A DNA stretch of 64,000 nucleotides, taken from the NCBI RefSeq assembly GCF_002218195.1, contig NZ_CP022336.1, positions 682,001 through 746,000 of the forward strand. Reading direction: 5' to 3'. The stretch is from Sphingorhabdus sp. SMR4y (GTDB taxonomy: Bacteria > Pseudomonadota > Alphaproteobacteria > Sphingomonadales > Sphingomonadaceae). The first letter of the stretch is position 1. Each line of letters opens with the position of its first letter. Made by a program: the position numbers and the translations under genes. Below the pieces are notes generated by a model, which ran no database searches, had not been told where the DNA came from, and saw nothing but the letters and a program-made list of their open reading frames with translations. Below are positions 17,062 through 25,700 of this stretch, one piece after another.

Positions 17062-18207
17062 ATGAAACCAGCCAAGATATTGCATCTGCACAGCACCTTC
17101 AATCTGGGCGGCAAGGAAGCGCGCGCCGTCCGGTTGATGAATCAATTCGGCAGCGCTGCCGAACATGTCATTCTGTCGGCGCAGCCCGAAAGCCTGTCCG
17201 CGCGCGATGCGATTGATCCGGCGATCAAGGTCAGCTTTCCGGCCGACGCGCCGTCGCTTGCCGGAAAACCTTCGCTGAAACGCTATCGCGAGTTCGTCAC
17301 ATATTTTCGCCAGTTCGACCTGATTTTGTCCTATAATTGGGGCTCGATGGACGGCGTGATGGCGCGCACGTTATTTTCCCGGATCGACGGCTTGCCGCCG
17401 CTGATCCATCATGAGGACGGCTTCAACGAAGATGAGCAGAAAAAGCTCGACTGGAAACGGAATCTGTTTCGGAAATTCGCCCTCGGGGCTGCGCGGGCGC
17501 TGGTCGTGCCGTCGGAGAATCTGGTCCGCATCGCCAAAGATGTCTGGAAACAGCCGGAACAGAGAATTCACCGGATTCCCAATGGCATCGACGTCAAAAA
17601 GTTTGAGAAAAAGCCGCAACGCGGAGCCTTGCCCGGCTTCACCAAACGTCAGGGTGAAGTCGTCGTCGGTACTGTTGCCGGACTGCGGGCGATCAAGAAT
17701 CTGCCTCGGCTGGTGCGGGCCTGTGCCGCTGCAGGCGACAATGTCCGTTTGGTCATCGTTGGCGAGGGGCCGGAAAAGGACAGGATATTGGCCGAGGCAC
17801 AGCATGTCGGCCTGGGTGACCGTTTGCTGATACCCGGATTTCTTTCCGAGCCGGCCCGCTATATCGGGCTGTTCGATATTTTTGCGCTGTCATCCGACAG
17901 CGAACAGTTTCCGATCTCGCTGATCGAGGCGATGGCTGCCGGCCTGCCGGTTGCAGCGACCGACGTCGGAGACATAAAGGCGATGGTATCACAGGCCAAC
18001 CAGGGCTTTATCAAACCGCTCGGTGACGACGGCAAATTTGTCGAATCGCTGACGACTCTGGTGCAGCACCAGCAGCTGCGCGAAGACCTCGGGATGCAGA
18101 ACCGGCTGAAGGCGCAGGCGGAATATAATGAGAGCAAGATGTTGGCCCGCTATGCCCTGCTTTACGGCCAGGCGCTGGGACGCGCGGATTTCGGCGCGGT
18201 AGAATAA
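17062..18207 (+). CDS. Glycosyltransferase family 4 protein
   Basis: The 381-residue protein has a GT-B fold: an N-terminal Rossmann domain (ILHLHSTFNLGGKEARAVRL) and a C-terminal GT4 nucleotide-sugar domain with VIVGEGPEKDRI and the catalytic-region motif FALSSDSEQFPISLIEAMAA. GT4 enzymes transfer a sugar from an NDP donor with retention of configuration, usually for lipid-linked or surface polysaccharides. Donor and acceptor are not evident. The ATG at 17062 is chosen because the earlier frame overlaps the hydrolase gene. Confidence 0.88.
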   Translation: MKPAKILHLHSTFNLGGKEARAVRLMNQFGSAAEHVILSAQPESLSARDAIDPAIKVSFPADAPSLAGKPSLKRYREFVTYFRQFDLILSYNWGSMDGVMARTLFSRIDGLPPLIHHEDGFNEDEQKKLDWKRNLFRKFALGAARALVVPSENLVRIAKDVWKQPEQRIHRIPNGIDVKKFEKKPQRGALPGFTKRQGEVVVGTVAGLRAIKNLPRLVRACAAAGDNVRLVIVGEGPEKDRILAEAQHVGLGDRLLIPGFLSEPARYIGLFDIFALSSDSEQFPISLIEAMAAGLPVAATDVGDIKAMVSQANQGFIKPLGDDGKFVESLTTLVQHQQLREDLGMQNRLKAQAEYNESKMLARYALLYGQALGRADFGAVE

Positions 18208-18287
18208 GGTTGATAACAGCAGAGTTTTTTCGAGCATTTTTATCTGACGGTGTCTATATCGTCACTTGGGGAAAATAGGAGATTTCA

Positions 18288-19691
18288 TTGTTCAAGGGCT
18301 TAAAACCCATCCAGTATAACGGTCAGGAAGTATGGCCGTTGATCGAGGGTGGAAAAGGCGTCGCAGCCACCAATCACGCCAGTTCGGGAGCCTGGGCGGC
18401 TGCCGGCGGCATCGGCACGGTGTCCGCCGTCAATGCAGACAGCTATGACGAAAATGGCAATGTCATCCCGCAAATCTATCACGGCCGGAAGCGCGAGGAG
18501 CGGCACCAGGAACTGATCGACTATGCGATCGACGGTGCGGTAACGCAGGTCAAGCAGGCCTATGAAATTTCCGAGGGCAGGGGCGCGATCAATATCAACG
18601 TCCTGTGGGAAATGGGCGGCGCGCAACAGGTGCTGGAAGGTGTGCTCGAACAGACCAAGGGTATGGTCGCAGGGGTGACCTGCGGCGCCGGCATGCCCTA
18701 CAAGCTGTCCGAGATCGCCCAGCAATATGGCGTCAATTATCTGCCGATCATCAGCTCCGCCCGTGCTTTTCGCGCGCTGTGGAAGCGGGCCTACAAGAAG
18801 GTCCCGGACCTGATGGCTGCGGTGGTTTACGAGGATCCCTGGCTGGCGGGTGGTCACAACGGCCTGTCCAACGCCGAAGATCCACGCAAGCCGGAAGATC
18901 CCTATCCACGGGTCAAGGCGCTGCGCGAGACGATGCGGGCCGAGGGCATAGCAGACAGCGTGCCGATCATCATGGCAGGCGGTGTCTGGCATCTTCGCGA
19001 CTGGCAGGACTGGATCGACAGCGAAGAGCTCGGCCAGATCGCGTTCCAGTTCGGCACCCGGCCCTTGCTTACCAAGGAAAGCCCGATTCCGGAGAGCTGG
19101 AAGAGCGAGCTGACCAAGATCAAGGAAGGCGATATCCTTCTGCACAAATTCTCGCCGACCGGTTTCTACAGTTCCGCGGTGCGCAACGAATTCCTGCGCA
19201 GCCTGGAAGCGCGCTCGGAACGGCAGATACCCTATTCGACCGAGAAAGCCGGTGAGCATACCCACCAGCTGGACGTTGGCGTCAAGGGCAAGAATTTCTG
19301 GGTTACCCGCAACGACCTGCTGCGCGCGCGCGAATGGGACGGTCTCGGCTTTACCATGGCGATGAAGACACCGGACAATACATTGATCTTTGCCACGCCC
19401 GAAGAATCGAAAATGATCCGCAAGGACCAGGCCGACTGCATGGGGTGCCTGTCTCATTGCGGTTTCTCGGCCTGGAAGGATCATGACAATTTCAGCACCG
19501 GACGGCTTGCCGATCCGCGCAGCTTCTGCATCCAGAAAAGCCTGCAGGAAATCGTCCATGGCGCACCGGTCGAGGAACATCTGATGTTCGCCGGCCATGG
19601 CGCATATAATTTCGGCACCGATCCCTTCTACTCCAATGGCTTTGTGCCGACGGTGAAGCAGCTCGTGGATCGCATATTGACCGGCGACTAG
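18288..19691 (+). CDS. Nitronate monooxygenase / 2-nitropropane dioxygenase-like flavoprotein
   Basis: The protein of 467 residues is longer than typical nitronate monooxygenases (about 320-360). It begins with a TIM-barrel flavin domain (VAATNHASSGAWAAAGGIGT, CGAGMPYKLSEIA, VPIIMAGGVW, FGTRPLLTKE). The extra C-terminal part contains a cysteine cluster (DCMGCLSHCGF) that could bind metal. The start is TTG at 18288, with AGGAG six bases upstream. The reaction is unproven: FMN-dependent oxidation of an alkyl nitronate or a related oxidase activity. It precedes a GNAT gene with a one-base gap, so the two form an operon. Confidence 0.82.
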   Translation: MFKGLKPIQYNGQEVWPLIEGGKGVAATNHASSGAWAAAGGIGTVSAVNADSYDENGNVIPQIYHGRKREERHQELIDYAIDGAVTQVKQAYEISEGRGAININVLWEMGGAQQVLEGVLEQTKGMVAGVTCGAGMPYKLSEIAQQYGVNYLPIISSARAFRALWKRAYKKVPDLMAAVVYEDPWLAGGHNGLSNAEDPRKPEDPYPRVKALRETMRAEGIADSVPIIMAGGVWHLRDWQDWIDSEELGQIAFQFGTRPLLTKESPIPESWKSELTKIKEGDILLHKFSPTGFYSSAVRNEFLRSLEARSERQIPYSTEKAGEHTHQLDVGVKGKNFWVTRNDLLRAREWDGLGFTMAMKTPDNTLIFATPEESKMIRKDQADCMGCLSHCGFSAWKDHDNFSTGRLADPRSFCIQKSLQEIVHGAPVEEHLMFAGHGAYNFGTDPFYSNGFVPTVKQLVDRILTGD

Positions 19692-19692
19692 G

Positions 19693-20148
19693 TTGGAAAT
19701 CCGGCTCGATGATCTGAGCGGCCAGCCGGTTCAGGACCTGCTGGCTGCCCATCTGGCCGGGATGCAGCAAAACTCGCCTCCCGAAAGCGTTTATGCGCTG
19801 GACCTTTCCGGACTGCGTTCTGCCGATGTCTCGGTCTGGACGGCCTGGCATGGCGATGACCTCTGCGGCATCGGTGCGCTCAAACAGCTTTCGCCGTCTA
19901 CCGGCGAGATCAAGTCGATGCGCACCGATCCCCGCTATTTGCGCAGGGGTGTCGGTCTGGCGCTGCTCGACCATATTATTGCTGCGGCACAGGCACGCGG
20001 CTACCGGCGGCTAAGCCTGGAGACTGGCTCGGGCGCGGAATTTGAGGCCGCGCTGAGCCTCTACCGGAAGCGGGGGTTCGCAAACGGCGAGCCGTTCGGC
20101 GATTATGCGCCGACCGACTTCAACCAGTTTCTCCATCTGCAATTGTGA
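19693..20148 (+). CDS. GNAT family N-acetyltransferase
   Basis: This 151-residue GNAT protein has the acetyl-CoA loop RRGVGLALLDHIIAAA and the C-terminal LYRKRGFANGEPFG strand. It resembles the YafP/PhnO-like small acetyltransferases. The substrate is not known. Translation probably starts at TTG 19693, one base after the upstream stop codon, which suggests coupling to the nitronate monooxygenase-like gene. Confidence 0.85.
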   Translation: MEIRLDDLSGQPVQDLLAAHLAGMQQNSPPESVYALDLSGLRSADVSVWTAWHGDDLCGIGALKQLSPSTGEIKSMRTDPRYLRRGVGLALLDHIIAAAQARGYRRLSLETGSGAEFEAALSLYRKRGFANGEPFGDYAPTDFNQFLHLQL

Positions 20149-20205
20149 CCCGCTGACTGGTTGCCCATTGGCAGCGCTGCATCCGTCAGGGAGAGGGTGT
20201 GGCGA

Positions 20206-21525
20206 TCAATCCAGATCCCACGCCCGTTCGCCATGGTTGGAAATATCCAGGCCATCGCGCTCATCGTCCTCGCTGACCCGCATTGGCAGGATATAGCTGA
20301 TGCCGAAACCTAGGATCGCCGTAGCGAACGCCGACCAGATGGCGACCGCGCCGACACCGATAAGCTGAGCAACAAACTGGCTGCCGAAGGCCATGCCTTC
20401 GGCATAGCCGGTGCCACCGAAACTGTCGGAGATGAACAGTGCGAGCAACAGGCTGCCGAGTATCCCGCCAACGCCGTGGACCGCGAACACATCGAGGCTG
20501 TCGTCGATCTTGAAGCCGTTTTTCACCAGTCCGACGGCAAAGAAACAGACGATGGCCGCAGCCGTGCCGATCAGGATGGACGCGCCGGGGCCGACAAAGC
20601 CGGCGGCCGGTGTGATCGTCGCAAGCCCGGCAATGGCACCGGTGGCAACGCCGACCGCAGTGGGTTTGCCGACCTTGAATTTTTCGATCAGGATCCAGAC
20701 CAGAGCGGCCATCGAGGCCGCAACATGGGTGTTGATAATCGCTGCGGATGCATCGTCGGTCGCGGTCAGTGCGGAGCCGCCGTTGAATCCGAACCAGCCG
20801 ACCCAGAGCATCGCAGCACCGGTAACAGTCAGGGCAGGGCTGTGCGGCAGCATCAGGGTTTTTGGCCATCCCATACGCTTGCCCAGCATGATCGCGACAA
20901 CCAGCGCCGATACGCCGGCGGTGGTGTGAACGACGATGCCGCCGGCAAAATCCAGCACGCCGAGATTGCTCAGCCAGCCGCCGCCCCAGACCCAATGGGT
21001 GACCGGCGCATAGACGACGAGCAGCCAGAGGGCACAAAAGGCCACGACCCACCCGAAGCGCGCGCGTTCAACCCAGGCGCCGATCATCAGGGCCGGCGTG
21101 ATCACCGCGAAGGTCAGCTGGAACATGACAAAGGCGGACTCCGGTATCGCGGTCGCTTCCCGCACATTGCCGAGATTGTTCAGCATGGTGTTGAAGCCGT
21201 TGCCCAGGAACCCGTTGGTAACCGGACCAAAGGCCAGAGAGTAGCCGATGACGACCCACAATACCGAGCAAATTCCGGCCACGGCCATGCACTGGATCAA
21301 TACCGACAGAAAGTTTTTCGACCGGACCAGGCCACCGTAGAACAGGGCAAGACCGGGCAGGGTCATCAGCAGGACCAGTGCGCTGGATGTCAATATCCAG
21401 GCCGTGTCACCGCTGTTCGCCACATCCGCGGCGATCGCCGGGTCGATAGGCAATTGTGCGTGGAGCGGAGACGAAGCCAGACTGGCCGCTAGCAATGCGC
21501 CTAAGGATTTGACTGGATATTTCAT
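20206..21525 (-). CDS. amt: Ammonium transporter (Amt family)
   Basis: The 439-residue product carries a cleavable signal peptide (ending PLHAQ) and about eleven membrane segments. Pore histidines are found in GGIVVHTTAG and DVFAVHGVGG, the twin-His pair of AmtB. The family is trimeric and moves ammonium across the inner membrane. The C-terminal cytoplasmic tail (DERDGLDISNHGERAWDLD) is the segment that normally contacts the PII protein GlnK. No glnK gene is next to it, unlike the usual glnK-amtB pair. Confidence 0.96.
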   Translation of the reverse strand: MKYPVKSLGALLAASLASSPLHAQLPIDPAIAADVANSGDTAWILTSSALVLLMTLPGLALFYGGLVRSKNFLSVLIQCMAVAGICSVLWVVIGYSLAFGPVTNGFLGNGFNTMLNNLGNVREATAIPESAFVMFQLTFAVITPALMIGAWVERARFGWVVAFCALWLLVVYAPVTHWVWGGGWLSNLGVLDFAGGIVVHTTAGVSALVVAIMLGKRMGWPKTLMLPHSPALTVTGAAMLWVGWFGFNGGSALTATDDASAAIINTHVAASMAALVWILIEKFKVGKPTAVGVATGAIAGLATITPAAGFVGPGASILIGTAAAIVCFFAVGLVKNGFKIDDSLDVFAVHGVGGILGSLLLALFISDSFGGTGYAEGMAFGSQFVAQLIGVGAVAIWSAFATAILGFGISYILPMRVSEDDERDGLDISNHGERAWDLD

Positions 21526-21625
21526 GATGATCCCCGCTGCTATAATTTTATTATCCCTGCTCGCGCCTGCGAATCAGATTGCAAGGAATTCCTAGTCCAG
21601 ACGGGGAGGGGACTCAACGGAAAGC

Positions 21626-22624
21626 TTATATCCAGCCTTCAAGCACCTGATCGGGTGGCCGGTGACCATCCGCCCAGACCCGGATATTGGTGATCACCCG
21701 TTCGCCGGACGCTTCGCGCCCCTCGAAGGTCGCGCTGCCCATATGGGGAAGCAGGACCGTATTCTTGAGCGCCAGAAAACGCGGATCGATAGCAGGTTCA
21801 TTCCGGTAGACGTCGAGACCGGCACCGCCGATCTTCTCGTTCTGCAAAGCGTCGATCAGGGCATCCTCGTTGACCAGATCACCGCGCGCGGTGTTGATCA
21901 GATAGGTAGAGGGTTTCATCATGCCGATCCGTTCGGCATTGATCATTTCATGGGTTTCTGCCGTGTGCGGACAATGGAGCGAGATGATGTCGCACTCGCT
22001 CACCAGTTCATCGAGGTCGGCAACGAAATTGGCGCGCAGCGATTCCTCGACCGCTGGCGGCAACTGCCGGCGGTTATGGTAGAATATCGAGAGGCCAAAG
22101 CCGGAGGCGCGGCGGGCGACGGCCTGACCGATGCGGCCCATGCCGATGATGCCAAGCTTCTTGCCGCCGATGCAATGGCCGAGCATGCCCGACGGTTTCC
22201 AGCCTTCCCATTCACCGGTTCGAACCAGCTTTTCCCCTTCCGAAAGCCGACGCGGCACGGACAGGATCAGCGCCATGGTCATGTCGGCGGTATCTTCGGT
22301 AAAAACGCCGGGCGTGTTGGTGACCAGAATCTTTTTCGCGCGGGCCGCGGCCAGATCGATATGGTCGACGCCCGCGCCGAAACTGGCGATCAGGCGCAGC
22401 CGGTCGGGCGCATTGGCAATCATTTCCGCATCGATATGATCGGTCACGGTGGGCACGAGGACATCGCAATCCGCCATGGCCGCGATCAGGTCGTCTCGGG
22501 AAAAGGCCTTGTCGCTGTAATTGGGCACGGCATCAAACAGCTCGCACATGCGATTCTGATTGGAATCCGCCAATTCACGAGTGATGATGACACGGGGTTT
22601 CGAGATAGCTGGTGAGTCTGACAT
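21626..22624 (-). CDS. D-2-hydroxyacid dehydrogenase (glyoxylate/hydroxypyruvate reductase-like)
   Basis: At 332 residues the protein fits the D-isomer-specific 2-hydroxyacid dehydrogenase family. The NAD(P)-binding signature is LGIIGMGRIGQAVARRA, and the catalytic residues appear in order: Arg in INTARGDLV, Glu in DVYRNEPAID, and His in LLPHMGSATFEGR. Probable substrates are glyoxylate or hydroxypyruvate. The gene is divergent from the SH3 protein gene with a 109-base gap between them. Confidence 0.9.
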   Translation of the reverse strand: MSDSPAISKPRVIITRELADSNQNRMCELFDAVPNYSDKAFSRDDLIAAMADCDVLVPTVTDHIDAEMIANAPDRLRLIASFGAGVDHIDLAAARAKKILVTNTPGVFTEDTADMTMALILSVPRRLSEGEKLVRTGEWEGWKPSGMLGHCIGGKKLGIIGMGRIGQAVARRASGFGLSIFYHNRRQLPPAVEESLRANFVADLDELVSECDIISLHCPHTAETHEMINAERIGMMKPSTYLINTARGDLVNEDALIDALQNEKIGGAGLDVYRNEPAIDPRFLALKNTVLLPHMGSATFEGREASGERVITNIRVWADGHRPPDQVLEGWI

Positions 22625-22733
22625 AGACCCGTTGCTATGCCTGAATTTCGGTTCAGGTCAAGCAGCTGGCTCTTGAAGCGGCCGCAGTTTTCAGGCTATG
22701 CTTTGCGCAATTGGGGAAGAGTAAACAATCATC

Positions 22734-23210
22734 ATGCGTATTTCGGCTTATATGCTTGTCGCGATTTCGGGGCTGTCGCTGGCATCGCCTGCTGCGGCGC
22801 AACAGGAGCCGCCCTATTGGGCGTCGATCGACGAGCCGGAAGCACGAATGCGGACCGGCCCGAGCACCGAATATCCGACGATGTGGATTTACAAGCGCGA
22901 GAAGCTGCCGATCAAGATACTGGCCCGCTACAAGGCCTGGCGCAAGGTCGAGGATCATGAAGGCACCCAGGGCTGGATGCATGCGCGTCTGCTCAGCGCA
23001 TCCCGAACCGCCCTGGTGCTGGCGACCAGAGGCAAGCCGGTCGCGATGCGGGCCTTGCCCGATCCGGCCGCCAAAATCGTCTGGCGGGCCGAACCGGGAG
23101 TGGTTGGCAGTCTATCCCTCTGCGAAAACGGCTGGTGCCTGTTCGACGTTACCGGGCGTCAGGGATATATCAGCATGAAGGATATCTGGGGCGACGAACC
23201 GCTGAAATGA
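22734..23210 (+). CDS. Secreted SH3-domain protein
   Basis: The 158-residue protein starts with a signal peptide (cleavage near SPAAAQ) and contains two bacterial SH3-like repeats; the first includes ARMRTGPSTEYPTMW and ARYKAWRKVEDHEGTQGWMH. SH3 domains of this kind usually bind peptidoglycan or serve as periplasmic scaffolds. The final tail GDEPLK is short. It is convergent with the thiolase gene; their ends abut. Confidence 0.88.
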   Translation: MRISAYMLVAISGLSLASPAAAQQEPPYWASIDEPEARMRTGPSTEYPTMWIYKREKLPIKILARYKAWRKVEDHEGTQGWMHARLLSASRTALVLATRGKPVAMRALPDPAAKIVWRAEPGVVGSLSLCENGWCLFDVTGRQGYISMKDIWGDEPLK

Positions 23211-24401
23211 TCAGTCGATCAGTTCAATCGCGACTGCGGTAGCTTCCCCGCCACCGATACACAGGGCCGCGACACCTTTTTTCAGGCCGCGTTTTTTGAG
23301 GGCGGCAACCAGTGTTACCATGATCCGCGCGCCGCTGGCACCGATAGGGTGTCCCAGAGCGGTCGCACCACCGTTGACGTTAAGCTTGTCGCGGCTGATG
23401 CCGATATCCTGCATCGCAAACATGGCAACGCAGGCGAAGGCCTCGTTCACTTCCCAGAGATCAACGTCGGCAACCGACCAGCCGGTCTTGTCGAGCAGCT
23501 TCTGGATCGCGCTAACCGGAGCCGTCGTAAATTTTGCAGGCGCATGAGCGTGCGCGGAATGGCCGACGATCCGTGCTACCGGCTTCAGGCCCATGGCCTC
23601 TGCTACGCTTTCCCGGGTCAGCACCATGGCCGCTGCGCCATCCGAGATGGAGGAAGCATTGGCTGCGGTGATCGTGCCGTCTTTGGCAAAGGCGGGGCGA
23701 AGCTGGGGAATCTTGTCCGGATTGCCCTTGAGCGGCTGCTCGTCCTTGTCGACGGTGACGCTGCCCTTGCGGGTCTTGACTTCGACCGCGACGACTTCGT
23801 CATCAAAGGCATCGCCTTCAACAGCGGCCTTGGCGCGGGCCAGCGATTCAATCGAATAGGCGTCCTGCGCATCGCGGGTCAGCTGATATTCGCCAACGGT
23901 TTCTTCGGCAAAGCTGCCCATTGCCCGGCCCGGCTCATAGGCGTCTTCCAGTCCGTCGAGGAACATGTGATCCTTCGCCTCGGTATGGCCAAGCCGTGCG
24001 CCGCTTCGCATCTTTGGCAGCAGATAGGGCGCGTTGGTCATGCTTTCCATGCCACCAGCAACGATCATGTCGATCGAACCGGCCGCAAGGGCTTCAGCGC
24101 CCATGATCGCAGCCTGCATGCCGGATCCGCACATCTTGTTGACCGTTGTCGCCTCGACCGATTGCGGCAGGCCGGCATAAATTGCTGCCTGACGGGCAGG
24201 GGCCTGGCCCTGGCCGGCGGACAGGACATTGCCCATATAGATGCGTTCGACATCGGCGCCTTCGACACCGGCGCGCTCGACAGCAGCCTTGACCGCCACC
24301 GCGCCCAGATCGGACGCGCTGACCTCGCCCAGGGCCCCCTGCATGCCGCCCATGGGGGTGCGGGCGTAGGAAAGAATGACGATCGGATCGGAATTGGACA
24401 T
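23211..24401 (-). CDS. Acetyl-CoA C-acyltransferase (thiolase)
   Basis: The 396-residue protein is a full thiolase. The acyl-accepting Cys lies in NKMCGSGMQAA, the histidine in NGGATALGHPIGASGARI and the C-terminal Cys in ALCIGGGEATAVAIEL. The length and the early TPMGGMQGALGEVSA segment fit acetyl-CoA acetyltransferase (AtoB/PhaA type). Either degradation or synthesis of acetoacetyl-CoA is possible. No partner gene for beta-oxidation or polyhydroxyalkanoate synthesis is adjacent. Confidence 0.93.
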   Translation of the reverse strand: MSNSDPIVILSYARTPMGGMQGALGEVSASDLGAVAVKAAVERAGVEGADVERIYMGNVLSAGQGQAPARQAAIYAGLPQSVEATTVNKMCGSGMQAAIMGAEALAAGSIDMIVAGGMESMTNAPYLLPKMRSGARLGHTEAKDHMFLDGLEDAYEPGRAMGSFAEETVGEYQLTRDAQDAYSIESLARAKAAVEGDAFDDEVVAVEVKTRKGSVTVDKDEQPLKGNPDKIPQLRPAFAKDGTITAANASSISDGAAAMVLTRESVAEAMGLKPVARIVGHSAHAHAPAKFTTAPVSAIQKLLDKTGWSVADVDLWEVNEAFACVAMFAMQDIGISRDKLNVNGGATALGHPIGASGARIMVTLVAALKKRGLKKGVAALCIGGGEATAVAIELID

Positions 24402-24551
24402 GGATGGGCCTTTCTGGGTTGGGCGCGCTGCCAGAGACAGGCGCGAATCTTGGAATGGACATAGGCGCGGGCAGCGGGTTTTTCAATTGTGCCATTGAAT
24501 GCTGGAGCTGGCCGTGCCAATCGTTCCCTCCATTCTGCTGTGGAGCGCCCG

Positions 24552-25313
24552 TTGCCGACTTATATTATGCCTCTTGCCGGCGTGTTTCTCGGCCTGATAA
24601 TCGGCAGCTTTCTGGCGACATTGATATTACGCTGGCCGGAGGGCCGCTCGGTGATCGGCGGCCGTTCTTCCTGTGACCATTGCGGGCACAAGCTGCGCGC
24701 CGGGGAGTTGATCCCGGTGATGAGCTTTTTCCTGCAAGCGGGAAAATGCCGGAGTTGCGGCGGAGCCATTGCCCGAGACCATGTGGCAATCGAACTGGCG
24801 GCTGCATTGGTCGGCGGCATTGCCCTGTTGACGGCACCCGGCCTGCAGGGGCTGGCAGGAGCCTTGTTCGGATGGCTATTGCTGACCCTGGCGGCGCTTG
24901 ATGCCAAGCACCACTGGCTGCCCGACGGACTGACGGCAGCGCTGGCGCTGTCCGGACTGGGGGCCGGCCTGCTGTCTTTCCAACCTGTGCTGCAAGACCG
25001 ACTGATCGGTGGCGTGGCCGGTTTTGTCTCTCTGGCGATAATAGCTGCCATATATAGAGCCGTCAAAAACCGTGACGGTCTGGGGGGCGGTGATCCCAAG
25101 ATGCTGGGAGCAATCGGCTGCTGGCTGGGCTGGCAGGCGCTGCCACTGGTACTTCTGGGCGCCAGCCTTGTCGGCCTGCTGGTTGCGATTTCATGGCGAC
25201 TGCGCGGCCGACCGGTTAACGCGGCAACGATGATGCCGCTCGGCAGTCTGATGGCGATCGCGGCTTTTCCACTCTGGATTTTCCAGACAAGCCTCGGCGC
25301 TCTCCTGTACTGA
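24552..25313 (+). CDS. Prepilin peptidase / type IV leader peptidase (A24 family)
   Basis: The membrane aspartic protease is 253 residues long from TTG 24552 and has the standard domain order. The N-terminal cytoplasmic domain has two zinc CxxC pairs (Cys41/44 and Cys66/69), which are needed by methylating PilD enzymes. Catalytic Asp residues lie in LAALDAKHHWLPD and in GLGGGDPKM. About seven hydrophobic segments follow. TTG 24552 has GGAG six bases upstream; ATG 24567 is the alternative. No pilin or secretion genes are close, so its substrate set lies elsewhere. Confidence 0.88.
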   Translation: MPTYIMPLAGVFLGLIIGSFLATLILRWPEGRSVIGGRSSCDHCGHKLRAGELIPVMSFFLQAGKCRSCGGAIARDHVAIELAAALVGGIALLTAPGLQGLAGALFGWLLLTLAALDAKHHWLPDGLTAALALSGLGAGLLSFQPVLQDRLIGGVAGFVSLAIIAAIYRAVKNRDGLGGGDPKMLGAIGCWLGWQALPLVLLGASLVGLLVAISWRLRGRPVNAATMMPLGSLMAIAAFPLWIFQTSLGALLY

Positions 25314-25415
25314 ATTGGTGGCGACTGGACCGGCAGCGGAAAAAGCCGTTGCCAGCGCAGAGCCTGTTCGCTAACAGAGCCACGATTTCGCTGTACCACG
25401 AATGATACAGCCGGA

Positions 25416-25500
25416 GCCCCTGTGGTGGAATTGGTAGACGCGCTGCACTCAAAATGCAGTTCCGCAAGGAGTGCCCGTTCGAGTCGGGCCAGGGGCACCA
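25416..25500 (+). tRNA. tRNA-Leu (anticodon CAA)
   Basis: The 85-base gene folds as a class II tRNA: acceptor GCCCCTG with CAGGGGC, anticodon stem CTGCA/TGCAG, and the loop CTCAAAA, giving anticodon CAA (25450-25452) and reading UUG. A long variable arm follows. The CCA end is encoded (25498-25500). Confidence 0.95.
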
Positions 25501-25634
25501 TCTCCCGGAAAATCAGATAGTTGTGGCTTGATTGCAACTATATTTCAAAATCCACAAATATTGCGGCTTTATGGCCGGTTTCTGTCGTTTATCTGCTGGA
25601 CTATTTGCGACATTTCGACCAATTCCCCGCCTAC

Positions 25635-25654
25635 AATGGGTAGTTTGACCCATT
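25635..25654. promoter_or_regulatory. Perfect inverted repeat upstream of the first TonB receptor
   Basis: AATGGGT and ACCCATT are exact inverted 7-base arms around a 6-base spacer (AGTTTG). The repeat ends 46 bases before the receptor start. It may be a repressor operator or a hairpin in the 5' untranslated RNA. No T run follows, so it is not a terminator. Confidence 0.45.
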
Positions 25655-25700
25655 TCATTACAAGCTCGCGGATGGAAAAGCCGGAGCGCAGGAGAATTAT

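Noticed and set aside
18300-19598. 432-codon minus-strand frame antisense to the nitronate monooxygenase-like gene
   Set aside because: The sense protein shows clear flavin-barrel motifs, while the antisense product shows no recognisable features.
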